A stretch of DNA of 64,000 nucleotides, from the NCBI RefSeq assembly GCF_018991925.1, contig NW_024737042.1:19479298-19543297 (forward strand), given 5' to 3'. Below the pieces are notes generated by a model that was not told the DNA's origin, did not search any database, and saw only the letters and a program-made list of their open reading frames with translations. The DNA comes from Homarus americanus (lineage: Eukaryota > Arthropoda > Malacostraca > Decapoda > Nephropidae). The translations under genes were made by a program, and so were the position numbers. Shown one piece after another: positions 9,327 to 20,244 of this stretch. Within the stretch, counting starts at the first letter, position 1; each line of letters begins with the position of its first letter.

Positions 9327-10666
9327 TTACAATGGTTGGGACTGGGCTGTTCTTATAGCGATCAGTTCGTGCACGTATGGGCTGGATGCAGTTGTGGTGT
9401 CGAACAGCAATTCTCGGCTAGGGATCTCAGGTGGTAGTAGGAGCCGGTGTCGAGGATGGTGTAGAAGCTTCTTACCAAATTTGCAGATGAGGTCGTGGTG
9501 ATGGTCAGTGAGAGTCGAAAGGGTCAGTGTGTTGAGCGCTTCTTGATATGTGGAGTAGGAAGGGAGAGAATAATCTTGCATGCCCTCTTTTGCACTTTTT
9601 CTAGGTGTTTACGTTGTGTGGCATTTAGGGAGGAAGACCAGGTGGGGGAGGCATAGGTGAGCTTGGGAAGTATGAATGTTGTATAAACACTGAGGAGCTC
9701 GGGTGCAGGAACTCCGAGGGACTTGAGTCGGCGGAGGAGGTGGAGTCGGAAACTGGAGGATTTGACAACTTCACTGACGTGTGGTTTCCAATTTAGTTTG
9801 TTGTCTATGGTGACGCCGAGGAGCTTGGTGGAATCTACAACCTGGAGTGTGTTCGGAGCTAGAGTAATGGAAGGAGGTGGGACAATGTCGGAGGAGAGGT
9901 TGATGTGCATAACCATGGTCTTAGTATGGTTGATGGTGTCATGGTTGTTGGTGGCCCAGTTTTGGAGACTGTTCAATAAATCCTGAAGGGCGGTATAGTT
10001 GGGAGCAGAATTGTTGACGCTGATCCCAATGGTGGAGTCGTCGACATATTTCCAGCGAGCAGGGGTTTCTCTTAGGGCATCATTGATGAGCATAAGGAAG
10101 CAGAGTGGTCCCATATTGGTGCCTTGGGGGACGCCACAGTTGAGTGACTGAAAGGTGGAGACAGCCCCTCGGAAGCGTACAGCTTGGCGTTGGTCACTGA
10201 GGAAGTCTGTAAGTCATGGTATAAGACTTCTCCGAAGCCCGAGGTCAATAGCTTTGTTGATGATTATATTGTGGTCGACTAGGTCGAATGCTTTAGTGAA
10301 ATCAATGAAGGCGACAGCTACAGACGTTTTTCGTTTCTCGAGATGGCGGTATATGTAATCGAGAAAGCTGAAAAGACAGTGAGTGGTGGAGGAAGTTTTC
10401 ATGTTGCCAAATTGCTGAGGGTCTACGATTCCTGCAATATCAGCATAAGCCTAGTCGAACACAAAACTTTCACAGATTAGGCTGGGTATTGGGGTGATTG
10501 CAATAGGTCGTAGCTGATTTAAGGATTGTGGGCTGGTTGACTTGGGCACTGGTGATACATAAGAGGTCTTCCAGTCAGCTGGGCATCTGGCTTGACTGAG
10601 AGAAGCATTGATGATGGAGCATAGGGATTTAGCAAGCTCCGGGGAGAACTCCTTGAAGAGTTTCAT
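9327..10666 (-). pseudogene. LINE-A copy 3 reverse transcriptase, frameshifted
   Basis: In minus-strand order: CPADWKTSYVSPVPK with RPIAITPIPS (10451-10666), motif A VAFIDFTKAFDLVDHN (10214-10402), then PLCFLMLINDAL (motif B end) and catalytic KYVDDSTIG (9524-10114). Next come LLGVTIDNKLNWKPHV, LPKLTYASPTWSSSL and VQKRACKIIL, and the tail at 9327-9581. The catalytic YVDD is intact, unlike copy 2. Frame changes near 10430, 10130-10210 and 9560 break the reading. The protein would copy element RNA onto nicked chromosomal DNA. Confidence 0.82.
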
Positions 10667-10740
10667 TGGTAAGTCAATGGGGGTGGTAGAGCGTTTTAAT
10701 TTTAGTTTGTCCAGGCGTTTTGCTACTTCAAATTCTTCTA

Positions 10741-11765
10741 CTAAGTCAGTGGGAAGGGGGGCTGGTAGGTAAACAGGGAGAGTGGTTGTGTCAAGCCGGG
10801 GGAGCGTCTGGCATATACTTGTACCGAATGGTTGTTCGATTGCTCAGCTGCGTCAACATTTGTGAGATGGCTAAGGACGGGGAGGGGGTGTGTCTTATTG
10901 TTTAGTCCACAGAGTTCTTTAAGCTTACCATACCAATTACTTTTGTTGGTCTGCTTCAGGTGTCGCAACTTCGTTGGATAGTGAGACTTCTCTGCAGTGC
11001 GTATTTCGCGCATGACTCGGTTGCGAAGGGACCTGTAGCGTTTGTGGTCATTGAGATATAAGGCGTTGTCTCTCTGCTGCATAAGTCTTTTGATCCGAGG
11101 TGTGATCAAGGGCAAGTCATCTGGGTGTGATCTGACAGACTTCTTGGGGAAGAAGTGGTAGTGAGCTTCCGTGATGGTGTCGGTAAAATTTATCCATTCT
11201 CTGTCCACGTCAACCACACCAAGTACTTCAATGTAGGTCTTGATGTATGGTCTCTGCACTTGACTGGTAGTGGCAGCTGGAGACCAGAGCACTGATAGGT
11301 GTGTGCTACACCCGATAGGAGACATTGGTTGAGGTGGTTGACGCTGGTCCGCTAAGTCAGTTAAGATAATTTCAAGGGTATTTTGACCTTGCGTGGGGAA
11401 GTTCACAACCTGTGATAGTAACAGCTGGTCTTTGATATCAGTGGTGTCAATTTCGTTATAATCCCCACACAATACTAGCTAGTCACATTGGTACCTAACT
11501 CTGAGGTGGTCTGAATCGGTAATGAGGTAATTGATAAAAGTCTCTGGTGGGTGAGCGAGGTGGATGGTATGCCACACAGTTGATGATAGAAGTAGTGTGG
11601 CGTGGATGGGCCCGTGGCACGACCCGTACCCATAATGCCTCAGCATCAGCTGGGACTAAAACATCCAGGCGTGACGGGAGATAATACCATATTCGTAGAA
11701 TATGTTCTGTGACTTAAGTCGCGCAATAACACTGCCATCAGGATAACCGTTCCCATGATTTAGAA
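10741..11765 (-). pseudogene. LINE-A copy 3 endonuclease (APE-type) C-terminal half and linker
   Basis: The open part 10741-11472 begins CGDYNEID, the GDxN motif of APE-type LINE endonucleases, then VVNFPTQGQNTLEIILTDL (the usual T.G...LD.ILT motif) and GCSTHLSVLW (the S/C-DH-like end of the domain, here with TH rather than DH). It runs on into a basic linker (KSVRSHPDDLP, LRHLKQTNKSNWYGKLK) that precedes RT. On the same strand between about 11500 and 11760 a broken frame reads INCVAYHPPRSP, the conserved Y.PP motif. An in-frame stop near 11478 and others separate the parts. Confidence 0.75.
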
Positions 11766-13534
11766 GGTACAGGGAGCGTCTGGAGTAGGTAATTGGTGGA
11801 CATCTGTTGATATCTGTTGTTTTGGACGGACGGATGTGTTTGTCTGCGTTGGCCAGAAACTCACTGGCGGCATTTGTCTAGTCGTAAACACAGTGAGTCC
11901 TTGTCTTCGGCACTTAAGGTTCGCCGACACGGTACCCACGGTATATGTAAACACAGGTGGTCCCTGTCACTGTGTGTATGTGTGTGTGTGGCGACTGAAA
12001 ACAGGTGTAAAGCCTAATTAATATACAGTGCATCAGCCAGAAGCCTCAATAGACTGTCTCCAATAACCCTTCACACAGGGACACCACTTTCAGTATTTTA
12101 TATGGCTAACACCATTCAAATTTGCATGTTTTTTGGGGGGAAGAGTTCATTAAAGTTCAGTTTGTATGCATGAACTTTACTCGTGTGTGAATGTAATTTG
12201 TACGTATGTACTTTTGTGTGTTTGTGCATGTGTTACTATGTGTATTTATGTGTGACGAGTGCAGTTGTGTATATAGTCTTGAAAATGTGGTTTTTGTGTA
12301 TGTGTATGGATTTACGTGTCTACTGTATATCTGTAGATTGTCTGTTTGTGTCATTGTTTGTTGCTGCTGGAGCGCTTAGAGTTGCTTGTGTTGATTAGGT
12401 ATTTATCTTGATTTTGTATATAGAAGCGTGTATTTGATAAAATGTGCATGTTTGTAATCATAAACAAGCTACCACCTTGCCTAAGCCATCGGTCCACACG
12501 ATTCGATGTAGTGAAACCCGTGTTCAGGGCTTTTACTGTGTTAACCATCATGTATCGGGCAGATCACATGGGACCTCCTCCCTCGTCGCCTATCTCGGCC
12601 AGTGTTAAAAAAAAAGTGAAAAAAATCCGGCTTAATCCGGATGTCTTTTAATTGGCCATTGACACAGCCGACGGCGCCTACACCTGCCCCGCCCATCACA
12701 CCAATGGTCGAGCTAAAGGGAATTCAAAAACGTACATTAGCATCGAAATTGAAGGAAAACAGACGCCATCACTGCAATTCAATTTCAACTTTGTATCTGT
12801 AATATGTTTTAGAATTGTCAAGTTTGGAAGGATTCACTGAGGTACACTTGGCAGCTAGCGGGATGGCAGGAATGATTCAAAACTTGGGTCTGGACAAACA
12901 AGGGTCCCGGGCCAATCCCTCCTCGGGTCGCATGTAGCACGGACGACTGGCCAACTATTGATGGTTCCTTGCCTCTCTTCTGATACTATATATTTTTCTG
13001 CAAGGAAAAATTTTGCACGGTAGTGTCTCTAAGTGGGTGTTTATGTTTAATATGTAATTATTTATTGTCTGTTGACAATCACATATTTATACAACGGTGG
13101 TTATTATTCTTTTGTTTTCTTATTCACACTGATGGGATCAAATGAATGGGGCTGTCAGTTGTCTAAATCTATCAGTGTATGTGTACTTATATTGGTAGGG
13201 TAACTCTAGAACGAAAGAGTTGCAAAGTTCATATTGAACATTTGTATTAACCATTATAACCCCCAGAGCTACAATGTTCTTAGCATCCTAATATATACTA
13301 TAGGTACAATATATCCCTCAGGACTACACATTTTTAGGGTACTCTAAGCTAAGGTCACGACTGTGTAAATTCCCCTTGTACAGTGAGCTGCCACCGTCAT
13401 TGGGTACAGACCACTCAGAATTTATATTTATCATGTTATTCCTTTCTCTTTGCGTCCTATATGTTGTTATTATTATGTGTTATGTGTATTTTCAGTAGTT
13501 TGTCTATTTCGTCTTTCATTCCTAGTGCTACTTG
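11766..13534. other. No gene seen
   Basis: Contains TGTGTGTA-rich tracts near 11980 and 12180-12320 and an AT-rich 3' half. Short open frames on both strands have no recognisable motif. A palindromic AATCCGG/CCGGAT pair sits at 12625-12642. No repeat family was recognised from this window. Confidence 0.45.
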
Positions 13535-14515
13535 CGCAGTAATGGCTGGTGCTACTTGTGAACAGGGCTGTGCCCTTCAGAGGGCCGAGTTAGAGAGGGC
13601 CAAGGAAGAAATCTTGAAACTAAAGGAAGTGATAGTGAGGATGAAGGAAGAAAGGAGACAAGGAAAGCCAGTGTCTGACGAAAACTCAGGCGAATGGAAG
13701 CTTGTGAGGAGAGGGACGACCAAACTGGTGGTGAAAAAACACACCAAGGATACGACAACAACAGCTAAGTGTACCAACTCTTTCAGTCCTTTGATAGACG
13801 AATTGGACGTTAGTATAGTCAGGGACAGGGCTGACAAGGAAGGTAGGAAAACCTTAATTGTTGGCAATTCCCAGGTACGGTACCTGGACAGAGCTTTTTG
13901 TGGTAATCAACAAAAATAGGATGAGGGTGTGTTTGCCAGGAACTGGGGTGGAGGATATAGTTGACAGGATGGACAATATCTTGTCCGGTAATGGGAACAC
14001 ACCCGTTATCTGCCTCAGTGCAGGAGGCAATAATATTGGCCGGTGTAGGAGTGGGGAGCTTCTTGATGAGTTCAAGGCAGTTATAGAACGTATTAGGTCG
14101 AAAGGAGGGATCCCTATCATATGTGGTGTCCTGCCTAGAAGGAGAGTTGTAATGAATGGTTGTCAAGGGCAGTTGGTGTCAACGGCCGGCTAGACAGATA
14201 TTGCAAGTCAATATCAATCCCATTCATTGACAACTGGGACAACTTCTACGGCAGAAGGGACCTTTATGCTAGGGATGGGGTGCATCTGTCTAGGGATGGG
14301 GTGGCAACCCTGGAAGGTTCTCTCAAGAGGGCAGTTCAAAAGATGAAGAAGTCTTTAAATTGCTAAGAGAACATATGAGCACGAGGGTGGAGGAGACTAC
14401 AGTGGGAGCAGGTAAACAAAGTGAAAGGTTACAGGGAAATAGTGCTAGGAATTATGACAAAACTAAATTAGGCAGGGAGTTAAAACCCAAACACGACAAA
14501 GAGAGGACTCAGATG
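13535..14515 (+). pseudogene. LINE-C copy 1: ORF1 with SGNH-esterase domain
   Basis: ATG at 13541 starts a coding region homologous to the intact ORF1 at 34038-34931. It has an N-terminal coiled-coil-like stretch (RAELERAKEEILKLKEVIVR), then the SGNH hydrolase blocks: VGNSQVRYLD (GDS block, here GNS), LSAGGNNIG (GGND block, here GGNN) and ARDGVHLSRDG (the D..H block, intact). Frameshifts occur near 13912 and 14160. Esterase domains in ORF1 are known in CR1-like LINEs, where their role in retrotransposition is unclear. Both changed catalytic blocks suggest a long-dead copy. The plus-strand element is cut at about 14515 by the tail of an opposite-strand LINE-C copy. Confidence 0.83.
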
Positions 14516-14517
14516 AC

Positions 14518-15645
14518 ATAAGAACATAAGAACAACATAAGAATGGAGGAAACTGCAGCGGGCCTATTGGCCCATACTGGGCAGTCCCGTTTACACCCAA
14601 CCCCTATTGCTCATATGAGCATCCAACCTATGTTTGAAGCAACTCAGCGTATTCGAGTGAATGATATTTGGTAACTTGTTCCATTCATCCACTACTCTGT
14701 TTCCAAACCAGTGTTTACCTATTTCACGCCTAAATCTAAATTTGTCTAATTTAAAACCATTGTTACAAGTTCGCTCCTGGTTGGATAGTTTGAGTACCTT
14801 TGTAATGTCCCGTTTGTTTAGCCCTGCCTTCCACTTATACACCTCTATCAGGTCGCCCCTCGCTCTACGTCTCTCAAGGGAGTGCAAATTAAGATGCTTT
14901 AACCTGTCTCTATACTCAAGGTTCCTAATGCCCGGGATTAGTCTTGTCATTTTCCTCTGAATTCTTTCCAAGGATTCTATATCCATTCTGTAATACGGTG
15001 ACCAGAACTGAATTGTGTAATCCAGGTGTGGTCTCACAAGAGCAAGATACAGTTTTAGGATGACCTAGCTAGTCTTGTAACTAACACTCCTTTGTATGAA
15101 CCCAAGTACTTTATTAGCCTTGTTACGAGCAAAAACACATTGTTTACTTGGCTTAAGGTTCCTACTTATCATTACTCCTAAATCTCTCTCGCAGTCGGAT
15201 TTCTCTATGGCATCGTTGTTCATCTGGTATCTGGTTTCCCTGTTTTATATCCTATACTGAGTACTTTACATTTGTCGACGTTGAATTTCATCTGCCATTT
15301 TTCAGACCATTCGAAAAATTTGTTTACATCTTCCTGTAGTTTTGCCGAGTCCTCGTCAGATTTGATAACACGTCCTATTTTAGTGTCATCAGCAAATTTA
15401 CTTATGTTGCTGTCAATGCCGATATCTATGTCGTTTATGTATATAATAAATAATAATGGTCCAAGTACTGAGCCTTGGGGAACTCCACTTGTGGCGTTGC
15501 TCCAATGGGACTTAGAGCCGTTAATGCTCACTTGCTGTTTCTTGTCCTGTAACCACGCCCTAATCCTTTTAAGGATGTCACCTTTGATGCCATGAGCTTC
15601 TACCTTTCTAATTAGTCTTTCGTGGGGGACTCTGTCGAAGGCTTT
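14518..15645 (-). mobile_element. LINE-C copy 2, RT C-terminal half and 3' UTR
   Basis: The minus-strand element begins with the tail complement (ACATAAGAACATAAGAAC at about 14518) and the UTR word GCCCAGTATGGGCCAATAGG. Coding pieces run from KAFDRVPHERLIRKVEAHG (motif A end, near 15640) through SGVPQGSVLGPLLFIIYIND (motif B) and KFADDTKIGR (motif C with DD). Next is EWSEKWQMKFNVDKCKVLSI, then, after a frame break near 15220, LDYTIQFWSPYYRMD and RRMTRLIPGIRNLEYRDRLK. At 15645 it is joined in frame to another LINE-C fragment. It is a CR1-like element sharing domain order with LINE-B but clearly diverged in sequence. Confidence 0.85.
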
Positions 15646-15932
15646 GTTCAGCTCTGACTTCCATTTATACACCTCGATCATATTGCCCCTCACTCTACGT
15701 CTCTCGAGGGAGTGCAAATTAAGAAGCTTTAACCTGTTTCTGTACCCAAGGTTCCTAATGCCCGGGATTAGTCTTGTCATTCTCCTCTGAAGTCTTTCCA
15801 AGGATTCTTTATCCATTCTGTAATCCGGTAACCAGAATTAAACTGCGTAACCCAAGTGGGATCTCACAAGCGCAAGATATAGTTTTAAGATGACCTCGCT
15901 AGTCTTGTAACTAAAACTCCTTTGTATGAACC

Positions 15933-16307
15933 TTATAATATTGACACGAAGTAGTACCTTAAGCTGTGTATTCTTTTATTACCCTATTAATTATGTATAG
16001 TAAAGTATTACAGAACATGTATTAATTCTATGTAATATTTCCATTTATTATGCACCATGTTATGTATATGAATTATCATATTTACATTTTATGTATTCAG
16101 CTTGTGAATGCTGGCATCTGTATATGCCAGCGCGCAGTGATACATGGAGTGGAGACCACCAGTCCTTATGATGTGGAAGCGAGTTTCTGGGTCCATCTGT
16201 ATATATCTCCCGTACGAGAATAAGAACCTATTTTTAAGATAACAAGTGTTTGTGTATATACCCTCAGTAGTGTAGAACATTTTGGGGGTACCAAAGACAA
16301 ACATAGA
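15933..16307 (+). mobile_element. Solo LTR of the Gypsy-1 family
   Basis: This segment is the reverse complement of the LTRs at 46971-47276 and 52113-52500. Shared landmarks include CAAGTGTTTGTGTATA, CCCTCAGTAGT, the TGCTGGCATCTGTA...GCGCGCAGT block and the GACACnAAGTAGTACCTT start. It is flanked by 5-bp duplications GAACC (15928-15932 and 16308-16312) within LINE-C sequence. No internal element sequence is present, so it is a solo LTR left by recombination between LTRs, or less likely an LTR-only insertion. A right-hand flank carrying a later SINE shows it is not at an assembly edge. Confidence 0.86.
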
Positions 16308-16320
16308 GAACCCAAGCACT

Positions 16321-16706
16321 TTTTTTTTTTTATTGGGCACTCCCCTACATCCTTGTGTAAGGTGAAGCGCAGAAGCGTTTACAGTGCCCAACAGAGAAGC
16401 ATGCTAAGTTCATGCTTGCCTTTATGTCTCATGAGTTAAGGGCGTAGAAGTCTGAAGAGTCAAGGGCATAGAAGCCTGAAGATTCAATGGTTAATGTCAT
16501 CAAGTTATTGGAAGCTCCAACAACTTGTCCCTGAATACGAATTCGCAACTTTCGATTTACACCAGGTACCTACTTTACTGCTAGGTGAACAGGGACTACT
16601 GGGGGCTAGGAAGTATGTCCAAACAACTTCCACCGGTCCGGGAATCGAACCCGTGACATCTCGCTTGCGAAGGCAAGAGCGGTACCACTCTACCACCAGC
16701 ACCCCC
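16321..16706 (-). mobile_element. tRNA-headed SINE with 12-bp target-site duplication
   Basis: Read on the minus strand from 16706, the head is tRNA-like. It has GGTAGAGTGGTACC as A box (16681-16694 on plus), a perfect B box GGTTCGATTCC (16641-16651 on plus), a CGGG/CCCG T stem and a 7-bp acceptor pairing with wobbles. The anticodon arm has an 8-base loop, so it is not a functional tRNA. A body of about 270 bp contains CACCTAGCAGTAAAGTAGGT, a word I associate with decapod SINE-like repeats (from memory). It ends in a poly(A) run, seen as T11 at 16321-16331. AACCCAAGCACT flanks it at 16309-16320 and 16707-16718. Transcription would be by RNA polymerase III from the internal boxes. Confidence 0.85.
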
Positions 16707-16911
16707 AACCCAAGCACTCTATTAGCCTTGTTTCGAGCAAATACACATTGTTTACTTGGCATAAGATTCCTACTTATCATTACTTCTAAATCTTTCTAGC
16801 AGTCGGATTTCTCAATAACATCGTTGTTTATGTGGTATCTGGTTTCCCTGTTTACATCTCCTATACTGAGTACTTTACATTTGTTCACATTGAATCTCAT
16901 CTGCCACCTCC

Positions 16912-17182
16912 TCCGACTTCCACAACATCTACGAGCAACTAGGGCACGAAGAACAGGACCTAGACATTCGCGAGTGGACGGTCCAAGACAGCAAAAAGAG
17001 GAGGAAAAGAAGATCGTAAACTTCAATCTAACAAGGCCCCCATAACAGAAGACCAAGATATTTCTATCGAGCAGCCCGTCCATCAAACACCATCAAACAT
17101 CAAACAAATAAACAACATCAAGAAAACACCACACCCAAGGGATCAAGCCGACCAGGAAGAGAGAAACCGTTGCCCGAGCTGA
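16912..17182 (+). pseudogene. Possible ORF1 fragment of an unidentified LINE
   Basis: Two abutting open stretches in different frames. The first reads SDFHNIYEQLGHEEQ and then WTVQDSKKRRKRRS, with a stop at about 17017. The second, from about 17015 to the TGA at 17180-17182, is rich in Gln, Asn and Pro (QPVHQTPSNIKQINNIKK). A WTVxxSKKRRK motif followed by a low-complexity polar region resembles N-terminal ORF1/gag-like regions of some non-LTR elements. I recognise no folded domain, and it could be chance open sequence. It begins a few bases after LINE-C copy 3 ends. Confidence 0.3.
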
Positions 17183-17649
17183 AACCTGACCTGACGTTCA
17201 CATGACTTATGGTCCCGCACCCCTGCCCCGTCCAGGCTGGGTGCTGCTGCCTCCTCAAACCTACCACCCCACACCATGTAAGCTGTGTTAAACCACAGCA
17301 CCTATTTCTCTCATTAAAATTCACTTGAAACTTCCACTGAACCTCCTTCTCTCCTATTACTAGCCTTTATCTATCTATCTCTCAGGAGACATTTGCTTTC
17401 GGATTATTGTTGTAACAGGGAGGGGGCCGACAGCTCCTCCCCAGAGGGAGCCTTTCCTCCCCAGCTAGCAGAGTCTTCAATTGGAGATAAGAGTCCAGCA
17501 GCACATGCAGACAGCTTCCCCAGCCGCTGGGCCTCCCTCAGGTCACACGTTAGTCATTGTCAGAGCGATCCGTAGGGTGAGTTGCTCATGGTGGGAAGTG
17601 TATCCATTTCATGTTTGTGTCCGAGAGTCAGTGTCTAGTAACTTCGATA
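17183..17649. other. No gene seen
   Basis: Mixed-composition sequence with a C-rich patch near 17210-17280 and CTCC/CAGC-rich text at 17430-17530. No homologous copy in the window. Confidence 0.4.
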
Positions 17650-17915
17650 TCTAATATACTATAGCGCTATCCGAATGTCTGTCTGTCTGTCTGTACAGCC
17701 GAAACGGCACAATCGTTTTTCATCAAACTTGGTGGAAAAATCGCAAAAAATTCGAAAAGTGGAACAAACCTGGTCCCATGTCGATGGTTTCTTTAGGAAG
17801 GCATTAGTTCACAATTATATTTACAATGGAAAGCGATGCAAGGTCTGTGGACTTGGCTCACCCTCATTCGCTGTACGCTGTCAGCCCATGATTGCAGTTA
17901 TCGTACGGCTCCCTC
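17650..17915 (+). repeat. Dispersed repeat R, copy 1
   Basis: Starts TATACTATAG, then a TCTG run, then CAGCCGAAACGGCACAATCG, GGTGGAAAAATCGCAAAAAA and TCCCATGTCGATGGTTTCTT. The same order and spacing recur at 20245-20520 in the same orientation. The copies share a CGCTGTACGCTGTCAGCC block but differ by an insertion before it. It encodes nothing recognised, and the class is unknown. A TATA...(TCTG)n start is also seen near 61495. Confidence 0.75.
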
Positions 17916-18868
17916 CTCCTCCCCCCACTTTTTTTCTTCTCCAACTTTTTTTTAATGTTGTTTGGATTAGTAAAGGAAGGAAGATGAGTAAATAGAAGAA
18001 TAAAGAAGGGAAAACAGAAAATAGTTAGAGATAACATGTGGGGGAGCTGAGTTTCATTATGCGGCTGGATGCGTAGTTTCAACGTTACCAGACGACCTTA
18101 CAGCTAAAGTGTATACTTATTCCTGTGGCTGATTGTACATGGAAAAGAGATAATAACAGGAATGCATGGAAAAGATGACTACAATAGACACAGGGTGAAT
18201 ATAGACAGTGAAACAGACAGGAGGTTGACAAAAATAGACAGATTCATGTATGTACAAACAGACAATATGGCAACTAACATGATAGACAGACAGCTGAGTG
18301 ACTGGTTCGCATTACACAAATAGGCAGACACACGCCAACAACGGATAAGACAGACAGATTTGACGACACAAAGAGTACAGACGGGCTTACATTAAAACAC
18401 CATGCAGACGAACAGACAGTTGGGATGGCAATAGACAGAACAGATAGACTTGAGACAGATTAGAAGGCATTTATAAACAAAAATAATACCAAATTGACCA
18501 TAGCTGCGTCAGTGAGGGTAGGAGGTCTTACGTCCACTAGCGTAAATAATAAGACGCATTGAAAACTAACTCCCTCGTGCGGAAAAAAACATCGATGGTC
18601 GGTCAGTCGTGTGAGATAGGCCTGAAACTGACTAACGTAGATGATGACTATGATGACTTAACACAGGTGATGACTTAAGCAGATGGTGACTAATATAACC
18701 AGAATCAAGGTCACTTCTCTTCATAATATAATTTATCTCGGAATGATCATCGGTGATTCATAATATTTTTTTATGATTTTAACCTCTCCTTATGGCGAAT
18801 ATTTCTTTAATTAATTATTCTAATGTTTATTCTATTCCTTCTTGTAATATATTAGATACTGTAGGTAT
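17916..18868. other. No gene; degenerate GACAGA-rich sequence
   Basis: At 18170-18480 the words ACAGACA and AGACAGA recur irregularly, probably an eroded simple repeat. The rest is AT-rich and unremarkable. Confidence 0.45.
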
Positions 18869-20241
18869 CACGACCACGAGCATGATTATAACAACCACGA
18901 CCATGATTATAACAACCTCGACCATGATTATAACAACCACGCCCATGATTATAACAACCACGACCATGATTATAACAACCACGACCATGATTATAACAAC
19001 CACGACAATGATTATAACACCACGACCATGATTATAAAAACCACGACCATGATTATAACATTCACGACCATGATTATAACAACCACGACCATGATTATAA
19101 CAACCACGACTGTGATTAGGATGACCACGAGGATGATTATAACAACCACGACCATGATTATAACAACTACGACCATGATCATAACCACGACCGTGATCAT
19201 AACCACGACCATGATTACAAAAACCACGACTATGATTGTAACAACCACGACCATGATTATAACAACCACGACCATGATTATAACAAACACGACTATGATT
19301 ATAACAACCATGATCATAATTATAACAACCACGACCATGATTATAATAACCACGACTATGATTATAACAACCACGACTATGATTATAACAACCACTACTA
19401 TGATTATAACACCCACGACCATGATTATAGCAACTACGACCATGATCATAACCACAACCTTGATTATAATAATCACGACTATGATTGTAACAACCACGAC
19501 CATGATTATAACAACCACGACCATGATTATAACACCCACGACCATGATTATAACAACCACAACAATGATTATAACACCCACGACCATGACTATAACAACC
19601 AAGACTATGAATATAACAACCACGACCATGATTATAACAACCACGACCATGATTATAACACCCACAACCATGATTATAACAACCACTACTATGATTATAA
19701 CACCCACTACCATGATTATAACAACCACGTCTATGATTATAACAACAACGACCACGACCATGATTATAACAACCACGACCATGATTATAACAACTACGAC
19801 CATGATCATAACCACGACCATGATCATAACCACGACCATGATTACAAAAACCACGACCATGATTATAACAACCACGACCATGATTATAACACCCACGACC
19901 ATGATTATAACAACCACGACCATGATTATAACACCCACGACCATGATTATAACAACCACGACTATGATTATAAAACCCACGACCATGATTATAACAACCA
20001 CGACTATGATTATAACAACCACAACCATGATTATAACAACCATAACCATGATTATAACAACCACGACTATGATTATAAAACCACGACTATGATTATAACA
20101 ACCACGACTATGATTATGACACCCACGACCATGATTATATCAACCACGATCATGATTATAAAAACCACGACCATGATTATAACACCCACGACCATGTTTA
20201 TAACAACCACGACCATGTTTATAACAACCCCGACCATGATT
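18869..20241. repeat. 21-bp satellite array, ~65 units
   Basis: Tandem units of about 21 bp with consensus AACCACGACCATGATTATAAC. Variants include AACACCCAC for AACAACCAC, GACTATG for GACCATG, and some shortened 18-bp units with CATGATCATAACCACGAC. From about 19505 onward, ACAACC and ACACCC units often alternate, giving local 42-bp higher-order repeats. The unit is seven codons long without stops, so both strands keep frames of about 350 codons (Thr/Met/Ile on plus, Val/Ile/Met on minus). These are products of unit length and are not genes: no start context, no flanking coding sequence and no domain. Confidence 0.93.
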
Positions 20242-20244
20242 TCT

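Larger units (their letters stand above)
9069..11765 (-). mobile_element. LINE-A copy 3, endonuclease plus RT, longest copy
   Basis: Starts at its 3' end with (TAA)n and AACGGTTTATTG at 9069 and reads leftward through post-RT, RT, linker and part of an endonuclease domain to about 11765. Copies 1, 2 and 3 stand head to tail on the minus strand in one 4.8-kb block. The TAA tail of each younger-looking block starts exactly where the preceding one stops. No full N-terminus or ORF1 is seen, so it is 5'-truncated. Confidence 0.85.
15646..16906 (-). mobile_element. LINE-C copy 3, RT fragment holding a solo LTR and a SINE
   Basis: A separate minus-strand LINE-C piece. Starting at 15646 it repeats the post-RT region already present in copy 2 (RRMTRLIPGIRNLGYRNRLK). 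It continues upstream at 15900-15932, is interrupted by a solo LTR (15933-16307) and a SINE (16321-16706), and resumes at 16707 with the LARNKAN/SKQCVF-coding region, ending near 16906. The flanks of both insertions join into continuous LINE-C sequence as seen at 15100 and 28320, which proves the order of events. Confidence 0.83.

Noticed and set aside
16621..16706. A functional tRNA gene on the minus strand
   Set aside because: The anticodon loop has eight bases, and the unit continues into a SINE body with poly(A) end and TSD.
18869..20241. Long open frames on both strands (about 350 codons each)
   Set aside because: They follow from a 21-bp tandem unit lacking stops. Composition is only Thr/Ile/Met or Val/Ile/Met, and no domain or gene context is present.
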